From assembly GCA_025361105.1 (NCBI GenBank), contig JANYAW010000163.1, positions 1-9,639 on the forward strand: a stretch of DNA of 9,639 bases, given 5' to 3'. The DNA is from Rhodocyclaceae bacterium (GTDB lineage: Bacteria > Pseudomonadota > Gammaproteobacteria > Burkholderiales > Rhodocyclaceae). Of the stretch, positions 1 through 5,222 are shown one piece after another (positions within the stretch are counted from its first letter, which is position 1; every line of letters starts with the position of its first letter). The translations under genes were made by a program, and so were the position numbers. The notes under the pieces were generated by a model. The model worked only from the letters and a program-made list of their open reading frames with translations, had not been told where the DNA came from and searched no databases.

Positions 1-831
1 CCGTGGGTCGATCAAAATCGACGACCCGGCGGGTAGCCGGCTCAACGCGGGCAGTGCATCGGCATAATCGGCAATCACAATTCCATCGGCTTTGAGCTTC
101 GCCGCTAGCGCCGCGTCAATTTTCCCCGCGCCGACAAACAGCGTCGCGCTGTCCATGCCGACCAGCGCATGCGCTAAAAACACCGGGTTGTACGACACAT
201 CCGCGCCACGCAAATTAAACAACCAGGCAATGTCATCGACCGTCGACAACCAATGCCATTGCGCGCCGAGGCGCGACATTTCCTTGCGAAGGAAGGAGAA
301 TTTTTCCGCCCGTGGCGCGCTCGCATACGGCGCGCAATGTTCATACATCGCCGCGCTCGGCAGCCCCTCGCGCTCCGGCCAGGCCTCGTCTATCACATCC
401 AGGTCGGTGCGCAAGTGCACACCGTTTTCAGTCAGCGCCGCCGCTAAATTATTCGCTGCTTCAAGCCCCAACACCGCGCCATCAACCGCCACTACATCGC
501 CATGGACGAGGTTTTCGCTGAGCCATTCGACATGTGCTGTGCTCGCCCCGGAATTGATTTTCATCAACACGATGCCCGTGCCAGCCAACTCTTTCTCGGC
601 CTGCACCCAATAGCGACTATCAGCCCACACACCGGCAAAATTAGTGCCGACAATCAGCGTGCCAGCCGAGCCGGTAAAGCCGGAAAACCACTGCCGCCCC
701 TGCCAATGCGCGGGCAGATATTCAGACAAATGCGGATCGGATGAAGGCAACAAACAAGCCGCAATGCCATGCCGTTTCATCACCACGCGCAATGCCGCAA
801 CACGTGCAGAAATTATTGTTGGAGTCGTCAT
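1..831 (-). CDS. Xaa-Pro aminopeptidase (aminopeptidase P, M24 family), N-terminal part, truncated by window edge
   Basis: Translating the minus strand from the ATG at 831 gives 277 residues with no stop up to position 1, so the gene continues beyond the left edge. The start is the first in-frame ATG after a stop at 841-843. No Shine-Dalgarno sequence is visible before it, but the N-terminus fits the family. Recognisable family blocks are SDPHLSEYLP (31-40), WFSGFTGSAGTLIV (48-61), DSRYW (71-75), W151-PER followed by a leucine, and VDDIAWLFNLRGADVSYNP (198-216). These cover the N-terminal creatinase-like domain and the linker domain of the long, roughly 600-residue form of aminopeptidase P. 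The enzyme removes an N-terminal residue preceding proline. The C-terminal pita-bread domain with the five metal ligands lies outside the window, so catalytic competence cannot be judged. There is no signal peptide, so it is probably cytosolic. It lies 133 bp downstream of the M16 pair on the same strand and may share their transcript. Confidence 0.93.
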   Translation of the reverse strand, partial: MTTPTIISARVAALRVVMKRHGIAACLLPSSDPHLSEYLPAHWQGRQWFSGFTGSAGTLIVGTNFAGVWADSRYWVQAEKELAGTGIVLMKINSGASTAHVEWLSENLVHGDVVAVDGAVLGLEAANNLAAALTENGVHLRTDLDVIDEAWPEREGLPSAAMYEHCAPYASAPRAEKFSFLRKEMSRLGAQWHWLSTVDDIAWLFNLRGADVSYNPVFLAHALVGMDSATLFVGAGKIDAALAAKLKADGIVIADYADALPALSRLPAGSSILIDPR

Positions 832-895
832 GATTGAAATTCACAAAGTTTCGCCGGATAGGCGTGAGGCGGGTATTTTCGCGCAATTTGGGGCG

Positions 896-931
896 GCGGT
901 AGTGGACTGAAAATATGCCAAGCGCTACCGC
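896..931 (-). other. Possible stem-loop between the M16 operon and the aminopeptidase gene
   Basis: Bases 896-904 can pair with 923-931 to form a 9 bp GC-rich stem with one G-T pair and an 18-base loop. It begins 33 bases past the stop codon of the M16-like gene at 965. On the minus strand the stem is followed by a mixed sequence with no T-run, so it is not a standard intrinsic terminator. It could be a weak terminator, a 3'-end stabiliser, or chance. Confidence 0.22.
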
Positions 932-942
932 GCAACGGCGTA

Positions 943-964
943 TCACCAGCACCAACTGACAAAT
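943..964. repeat. Short direct repeat, left copy, directly beside the M16 operon 3' end
   Basis: The copy reads TCACCAGCACCAA, then CT, then GACAAAT. A second copy at 3841-3861 has the same 13-mer and the same GACAAAT, separated by a single A. Both copies lie in non-coding DNA in the same orientation, and between them they bracket the two M16 genes. The left copy ends one base before the stop codon of the downstream M16 gene. It could be a dispersed intergenic repeat or the scar of an insertion. Confidence 0.45.
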
Positions 965-2308
965 TTATTTGCCCGCCGCCGGTATCGTTCCCGCTTTAAT
1001 CATCACCATTTGCTCGGGATTTAAATGCTTCTTGATCGCGCCGTTAACTTGCTCCAGCGTCAACGCATTCACCTTGTCGCCGAATTCATCAATGTAGCTC
1101 AGCGGCAGATCTTCGTTGAGGGTGTTGATAATCACGCCGGCCATGCCTGCGGTGGTAGATAGGCCGAGCTTGTAGGTGCCGACATACTTGCCTTTGTTGT
1201 TGGCGAGTTCTACTGCGCTGATGCCGTCTTTGTGCCACAGCATGAGTTGTTTGCGGGTTGAGGCGATGCCTTTGGCGAGCATTTCTGGCGCGAAATTGCC
1301 TTGGATGCGCCAGTCGCCGTCGAGGAACACATCGTTGGAATTGAACGCGGCGATGCCGTAGGTCAGACCTTCTTTGTCGCGTACCGTGGCCATCAATCGA
1401 CCGGTGAAGCCGCTGCCGAAGGCGGCAGTGCCGACACGTAGGGCGAGCACATCCGGCTCGCCGTAACGTAGGCCGGTGGTTTGTCCCCAAATCAATGTGA
1501 CGTTGGTTTTGTCGGCCATGAAAACGCCTTGTTCGCGTTCTGAATCAACCTTACTCGCACGCTTGCTTGGTTTCGCAACGCTGCCGCCTGTCCAACCCGA
1601 AAACACCTTGCCAACTTCGCTCGAAACAACACCTGCGTCGACATCGCCGACGACCACCAAACGCATGGTGGCCGGGCCGTAGAGCTGCGCGTGAAATGCT
1701 TTCACTTCATCGAGCGTGGCTTTGTTGATGGCGGCCAGATATTCTTCGGTGGACGTTTCACGATTCGGATGTCCTTTGGGATAAATCGCGCGCACAAACG
1801 CGAGGTTGGCGCGGTAGTCGGTTTCTTCGAGCGAACGCGCGACCTGTCCGGCGATTTGTTTTTTGAGCTTGGCAAATTCATCGGCAGAAAACGCTGGCGC
1901 GCGCAGTTGCTCGGCGATCAAATTCATCACCATCGGCAGATCGGCGCGCAGGCATTTGGCGCTGATATTGAGCGCGCTGGCGCTGGTGCCAAAACCGATG
2001 GCCGCACCGACATCGCCAAGCGCTTTGGCGATGACAAATTTGTCGCGAGTGACCGTGCCTTTGTCAAGCATGCCGGCTGCCAGATCAGCCAAGGCGACGT
2101 TGGAGTCGGGGCTACGTGCATCGCCAGCGGCCAGCGTGCCGCGTATCGTGACGACATCTTTGATGCCGGTTTTGACGACGACCAGATCAATGCCGCCAAT
2201 ATTTTGGCGTACGGCGTTTTGTGCAACTCCGGCGGCAAAGGCGCTGCAACTTAGCAAAGCGGCGCAGGCGAAAACTGAGAGTGGGGAGCGTAGTTTCATA
2301 GTGGGCAT
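965..2308 (-). CDS. M16 family metallopeptidase homologue lacking the zinc motif (presumed non-catalytic partner subunit)
   Basis: A 447-residue protein with the two-domain fold of M16B peptidases. Residues 1-26 look like a signal peptide: MKLR, then a hydrophobic run, then SAFA|AG. The LLSC at 18-21 is a weak lipobox, so a lipoprotein is possible. Where active members have HxxEH, this protein has DLAAG at 75-79, aligned through the shared KGT at 83-85, so no zinc ligands remain. The C-terminal half keeps FTGRLMATVRDKEGLTYG (301-318), giving an arginine (R304) and a tyrosine (Y317). This matches the R/Y pair known from the non-zinc subunit of heterodimeric bacterial M16B enzymes. GHPNRETSTEEYL (179-191) and LVVVGDVD (217-224) are other family blocks. 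The start could be the ATG at 2308 or the one at 2299 (M4); neither has a clear ribosome-binding site. It follows its zinc-bearing neighbour by 9 bp, so translational coupling and complex formation in the periplasm are likely. Confidence 0.9.
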   Translation of the reverse strand: MPTMKLRSPLSVFACAALLSCSAFAAGVAQNAVRQNIGGIDLVVVKTGIKDVVTIRGTLAAGDARSPDSNVALADLAAGMLDKGTVTRDKFVIAKALGDVGAAIGFGTSASALNISAKCLRADLPMVMNLIAEQLRAPAFSADEFAKLKKQIAGQVARSLEETDYRANLAFVRAIYPKGHPNRETSTEEYLAAINKATLDEVKAFHAQLYGPATMRLVVVGDVDAGVVSSEVGKVFSGWTGGSVAKPSKRASKVDSEREQGVFMADKTNVTLIWGQTTGLRYGEPDVLALRVGTAAFGSGFTGRLMATVRDKEGLTYGIAAFNSNDVFLDGDWRIQGNFAPEMLAKGIASTRKQLMLWHKDGISAVELANNKGKYVGTYKLGLSTTAGMAGVIINTLNEDLPLSYIDEFGDKVNALTLEQVNGAIKKHLNPEQMVMIKAGTIPAAGK

Positions 2309-2317
2309 TCGTCGAAA

Positions 2318-3697
2318 TTATTTAGCGGACGCGAGCGGTACATACCAACCCGTCGTGCTTTGGTTTTGGTTCAGATACACATTGGCCACGCGCTTGACAT
2401 CGGCTGCGGTGACTTTGGCCAGCGCTTGGTCGAGCGTGATAAACAGTGCCCAATCACCGGCAGCAATATCTTCATTGATATTGCTGGCAATCGCGAACGA
2501 GCCATCGCGACCATAGGCGGTGTTGGCCCTAATTTTCCCGGCGGCGGTGGCGACTTCGGCATCGCTTACGCCGTCAATTTTTACCCGCGCCACTTCATCG
2601 AGAATTATTTTTTCCACGGCGTCGTGCGTCGCAGCGGGAGCCAAGCTGGCGTAGATCTGAAACAGTGTCGGGTCGTGGAAAAAGCCCGGCTCGGTAACGA
2701 CATTGGTGGTGAGATTTTTGTCGGTCAGCGCGCGGAAAAAGCGGCTGGTTTTTCCGCTCGCCATGATGATGCCGAGCACTTGCAAGGCGGGGTAATCCGC
2801 ATGCGAACCGGCTGGACTCTTGTAGCTCACGCCCACTGTGCCGAGCTCGCCGGTACGTTGCAGCATCACGCGGCGCGGGCCGGATTGCACCGGTTCTTCG
2901 GTGTAAACCTGTGGAATCGGATGCGGCGCTTTGGGGATAGCGCCGTAATATTTTTTGACCAACGCAAGTGCTTTGGCCGAATCAAAATCACCGACGATGG
3001 TTGCCGTCGCATTGTCTGGCCAATAGAAAGTGTTGTAGAAATCGCGCAGTTTTTGTATCGACACTTTCTCAATATCACTGCGCCAGCCGATAGTGTTGTG
3101 GTGATAGGGGTGGGCTTGATAGGCCGCCGCAAAAATCTCTTTGTCGAGCGCTTGTAGCGGATCGTTTTCGCCGATCTCAAATTCATTGCGCACGACAGTC
3201 ATCTCGGGGCGGCGATCATCTTCGCGCAGCCATAAATTGCGCATGCGATCGGCTTCAATTGCCATATAGCCTTCGAGATTTTCGCTGCTCACCTCGGCGT
3301 AATAGTTGGTGCGATCAAGATAGGTCGTGGCGTTGTAATTGCCGCCAATGCGCTCCAGAAATTGGTCAATGCCAGTGCCTTTGGCGCGGTTATATTTTGG
3401 CGTGCCTTTGAACATCAAATGCTCAAGCAAATGCGTTGCGCCGGTCGTGCCGGTGACTTCGTTGCGCGAACCCACCCGATAGGTAACCATGAAAGTCACC
3501 ACCGGCGCGGCGCGATTGGGCATCAGCAAAACTGACAAGCCGTTGGCATCGAGGCGGTATTCGTCAATGCCACCGACGGATTTGACGTAGGTAAAACCTT
3601 TGACGGCGGCTGGTTTGGCGGGCTCGGCATGTGCTTGTAGCGCAATCGCAGAGGCGAAAATCGTCGCGATAGCGAAGGAAGATTTTAATAGGTTCAT
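2318..3697 (-). CDS. M16 family zinc metallopeptidase, catalytic subunit, secreted
   Basis: A 459-residue peptidase of the insulinase/processing-peptidase family, which cleaves peptides inside a two-part chamber. The zinc site is HLLEH at 89-93: H89 and H93 bind the metal and E92 is the catalytic base. E172 in VVRNEFE (168-174) is the likely third ligand, 79 residues on, as expected. LMFKGTPKY (94-102) and GGNYNATTYLDRTNYYAEV (118-136) are further family blocks, and LRDFYNTFYWPDNATATIVGD (217-237) closes the N-terminal domain. The C-terminal domain has SRFFRALTDKNLTTNV (318-333) and lacks the tyrosine seen at the corresponding place in the partner. I chose the ATG at 3697 because it begins a clean signal peptide (MNLLKSSFAIATIFASAIALQAHA, then EPA). 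The longer in-frame reading begins with TTG at 3748 and puts 17 polar residues ahead of it. No Shine-Dalgarno sequence is visible at 3697. It is the first gene of the pair. Confidence 0.94.
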   Translation of the reverse strand: MNLLKSSFAIATIFASAIALQAHAEPAKPAAVKGFTYVKSVGGIDEYRLDANGLSVLLMPNRAAPVVTFMVTYRVGSRNEVTGTTGATHLLEHLMFKGTPKYNRAKGTGIDQFLERIGGNYNATTYLDRTNYYAEVSSENLEGYMAIEADRMRNLWLREDDRRPEMTVVRNEFEIGENDPLQALDKEIFAAAYQAHPYHHNTIGWRSDIEKVSIQKLRDFYNTFYWPDNATATIVGDFDSAKALALVKKYYGAIPKAPHPIPQVYTEEPVQSGPRRVMLQRTGELGTVGVSYKSPAGSHADYPALQVLGIIMASGKTSRFFRALTDKNLTTNVVTEPGFFHDPTLFQIYASLAPAATHDAVEKIILDEVARVKIDGVSDAEVATAAGKIRANTAYGRDGSFAIASNINEDIAAGDWALFITLDQALAKVTAADVKRVANVYLNQNQSTTGWYVPLASAK

Positions 3698-3888
3698 AGG
3701 AGTAGTTTCTGTTTGGTTGGCTGGGTGAAATTTATCACGTGGACGCAATGGTGGAGGTGGGTCGATTTAGGGAATGTGACGGACGGCGGAAATAAAGGGA
3801 TGAATGACGGCGGCGTGTGGCCGATGAACGGGCCAGTCCCTCACCAGCACCAAAGACAAATCATGGTGGTGCACGATAAACTTCAACC
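3698..3888. promoter_or_regulatory. Divergent intergenic region: presumed promoters of the M16 operon and a small acidic gene
   Basis: These 191 bp separate two divergently transcribed genes, so start signals for both should lie here. That follows from layout, not from a recognised promoter. AT-rich patches such as GATAAA (minus strand, near 3735) lack a well-spaced -35 partner. The region contains the right copy of the short repeat (3841-3861) and an overlapping inverted repeat, GCACCA at 3847-3852 and TGGTGC at 3867-3872. Confidence 0.35.
3841..3861. repeat. Short direct repeat, right copy, upstream of the M16 operon
   Basis: Second copy of the sequence at 943-964: TCACCAGCACCAA, a single A, then GACAAAT. 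It begins 2898 bp after the left copy and has the same orientation. It overlaps a small inverted repeat (3847-3852 with 3867-3872, 14-base loop) and ends 27 bp before the start of the small gene at 3889, so it could also act as an operator or leader element for that gene. Confidence 0.45.
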
Positions 3889-4086
3889 ATGAACTACGAA
3901 GAATACTTAGACGAAGTGACCACGCTAATCACCGAAAACTACGGTGCCAAAGACGAGGTGGCGATTGCGATGGTGATGCGCGCGCAGGCGGATGATTTTT
4001 TCAGCCGACACGATGAGGACGAATCGATTTGCACGTTGGAACGTGCGGGTAGCGACGCACGAACGGTGTTCAAGAACTACAAGTAA
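3889..4086 (+). CDS. Small acidic protein of unknown function (65 aa)
   Basis: A 65-residue protein beginning MNYEEYLDEV and ending FKNYK. It has 15 Asp/Glu against 7 Lys/Arg. It reads as soluble and mostly helical: an amphipathic N-terminal half, AIAMVMRAQADDFF (25-38), then a charged patch HDEDES (41-46). There is no signal peptide, membrane segment or metal-binding motif. I do not recognise a named domain, although the pattern resembles small uncharacterised proteins of betaproteobacteria. No Shine-Dalgarno sequence precedes the ATG, but this is the only plausible start and nothing on the opposite strand explains the frame. It converges on the acidic gene at 4095 with only 8 bp between stop codons. 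I am fairly sure it is coding, but not of any function. Confidence 0.68.
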   Translation: MNYEEYLDEVTTLITENYGAKDEVAIAMVMRAQADDFFSRHDEDESICTLERAGSDARTVFKNYK

Positions 4087-4094
4087 TTCGCCGC

Positions 4095-4346
4095 TTACTG
4101 CAAGTAGGAAATTTCCATCCGCGAATCCAAGCCGGTCACCATATCGAGAATTTCCTCGGTGAAATCTTCGTCTTCATCCGACCAGGTTGCGTCGACTTCG
4201 TCGGATGCAGTGACCAGCGGCGTGATATCGAAATCCACAAATTGATCACCGACCTTGAGCACGAATACGCCAGTTGAATGCTCGACCAATTCCCAGTTGT
4301 CGGGAATTTCGAGTTCGGCCTGAATAGTGAGGGTCAGTTTTTTCAT
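4095..4346 (-). CDS. Small, strongly acidic protein of unknown function (83 aa)
   Basis: An 83-residue protein with 21 Asp/Glu and 4 Lys/Arg, so its net charge is about -17. The N-terminal half alternates hydrophobic and polar residues as a beta sheet would (KLTLTIQAELEIP, then WELVEH, GVFVLKVGDQFVDFDI at 26-41). The C-terminal half has the run SDEDEDFTEE (56-65). There is no signal peptide or membrane helix. The start at 4346 is set by a GGAG seven bases upstream; a longer reading from a TTG at 4364 would place that site inside the coding region. It lies 33 bp after the acetyltransferase stop on the same strand, so the two are probably one transcript. I do not recognise the family, and the acidity alone does not establish a role. 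Confidence 0.75.
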   Translation of the reverse strand: MKKLTLTIQAELEIPDNWELVEHSTGVFVLKVGDQFVDFDITPLVTASDEVDATWSDEDEDFTEEILDMVTGLDSRMEISYLQ

Positions 4347-4353
4347 TTCGATT

Positions 4354-4357
4354 CTCC
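4354..4357 (-). promoter_or_regulatory. Ribosome-binding site GGAG deciding the start of the 83-aa acidic gene
   Basis: On the minus strand AAGCGGAGAATCGAA precedes the ATG at 4346, placing GGAG seven bases from the start codon. It is the only clear Shine-Dalgarno sequence I found among the genes here, and it argues against the upstream TTG at 4364. Confidence 0.7.
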
Positions 4358-4379
4358 GCTTCAATGTGGAATGATTATG

Positions 4380-5102
4380 TCAGTCGTTGTTACTCGGCGC
4401 AGCGGTAACACTGGACAAAGATTTGCGTTGCACGCCGTCAGCATCAAAATTTTCCGGCGCTAGCCAGGCGCCAAATGCACTTTGCAATACCGGCCATTCG
4501 CTGTCGATGATGGAATACCAAGCGGTGTCGCGATTGCGTCCTTTGATCACCGCCGCTTGGCGAAACACGCCTTCAAAGCTGAAGCCCAGGCGCACGGCGG
4601 CTTGTCGCGACGGCAAATTCAGCGCGTTGCATTTCCATTCGTAGCGCCGATAGCCCAAGGTAAATACCGTTTGCATCATCAGGAACATGGCTTCCGTCGC
4701 AGCCGGGCGGCGTTGCAACAATGGCGAAAAATTTAAATGCCCGACTTCAATACAACCCATCACCGGATCAATGCGCAAAAACGCCGCCAAGCCGACCGCA
4801 CGCTCGGTAGCTTTGTCGATGATGGTGAAAAATAAGGGGTCGTTACTCGGCGCCATTTTGTCCAGCCACTGACGATACGCCGCAACGTCGGCAAATGGCC
4901 CGGAGGGCAAATAGGTCCACATGCGGCCCTCGACATCAAGCGAATTGGCGGCAAACAAGGCATCGACATGCGCGGTCGGATCGAGCGGCACCAAGCGGCA
5001 AAATCTTCCCTCCATAGCAGTGCGTGTCGGCAGCAGGCGGCTTGCCCATTCGCGCATCGGCTGACCTACGGGTTGCCCAAGGTGATTTTGTTCGCTGCTC
5101 AT
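4380..5102 (-). CDS. GNAT family N-acetyltransferase (RimJ/RimL-like, Acetyltransf_3 type)
   Basis: A 240-residue protein expected to move an acetyl group from acetyl-CoA to an amine; its substrate is unknown. After a polar N-terminal stretch of about 20 residues come LEGR-type strand residues (EGRFCRLVPLD, 31-41), WTYLPSGPF (62-70), an IDKATERAVGLAAFLRID strand pair (95-112) and IEVGHLNFSPLLQRRPAATEAM (118-139). Then YRRYEWKCNALNLPSRQAAVRLGF (151-174), EGVFRQAAVIKGRNRDTAWYS (177-197) and a closing EWP. The N..S..AA..LGF..EG block is the usual GNAT signature in this branch. The acetyl-CoA loop reads QRRPAAT (130-136) instead of the textbook Q/R-x-x-G-x-G/A; from memory a PAAT loop is normal in this subfamily. 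I chose the ATG at 5102 because the longer frame begins with TTG at 5168 and adds 22 residues unlike the family. It probably forms an operon with the acidic gene downstream. Confidence 0.88.
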   Translation of the reverse strand: MSSEQNHLGQPVGQPMREWASRLLPTRTAMEGRFCRLVPLDPTAHVDALFAANSLDVEGRMWTYLPSGPFADVAAYRQWLDKMAPSNDPLFFTIIDKATERAVGLAAFLRIDPVMGCIEVGHLNFSPLLQRRPAATEAMFLMMQTVFTLGYRRYEWKCNALNLPSRQAAVRLGFSFEGVFRQAAVIKGRNRDTAWYSIIDSEWPVLQSAFGAWLAPENFDADGVQRKSLSSVTAAPSNND

Positions 5103-5222
5103 TGGCACTGGCTCGCTTCGTATAAGTGACGGTGCGGACAGACTAAGGAATCGTTCAACAAAAAGCAAAACGTAATTGAATCACCGCTACACTTGATGCA
5201 AATTCGTTGCCGAAAGCACAAG
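5103..5222. promoter_or_regulatory. Divergent intergenic region between the acetyltransferase and DUF748 genes
   Basis: These 120 bp separate two divergently read genes and so should hold both promoters. The stretch around 5150-5180 is AT-rich compared with its surroundings, but I could not find a convincing -35/-10 pair on either strand. The assignment rests on layout only. Confidence 0.35.

Noticed and set aside
92..613. 173-residue plus-strand open frame at the left end
   Set aside because: It is antisense to the aminopeptidase P frame, which has clear family motifs. The 173-residue product is serine/alanine/threonine-rich with no domain, typical of a shadow frame.
896..931. Calling the stem-loop an intrinsic terminator of the M16 operon
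   Set aside because: The stem is present but no T-run follows it on the minus strand, so I list it only as a possible structure.
722..955. 77-residue minus-strand open frame spanning the aminopeptidase start
   Set aside because: It overlaps the well-supported aminopeptidase N-terminus in another frame, shows no domain, and is Arg/Cys/Phe-rich without pattern.
1691..2516. Overlapping plus-strand frames of 187 and 217 residues over the M16 genes
   Set aside because: They lie opposite the M16 coding regions and match no family; long antisense frames are common in GC-rich codon usage.
2360..3157. 265-residue plus-strand open frame
   Set aside because: It is antisense to the catalytic M16 gene. 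Its length is notable, but the His/Gly/Arg-rich product has no recognisable fold and the opposite strand carries HLLEH and the full family pattern.
3698..3748. TTG-initiated 17-residue extension of the catalytic M16 gene
   Set aside because: It would bury the signal peptide behind polar residues; the ATG at 3697 gives a normal secretion signal.
5103..5168. TTG-initiated 22-residue extension of the GNAT gene
   Set aside because: The extra residues do not fit the family, and they occupy the only space for promoters between the divergent genes.
5150..5205. Candidate sigma-70 promoter TTGAAT...CAAATT for the DUF748 gene
   Set aside because: Spacing is 17, but the -10 box matches only three of six positions and the -35 is partial; this is not enough to call a promoter.
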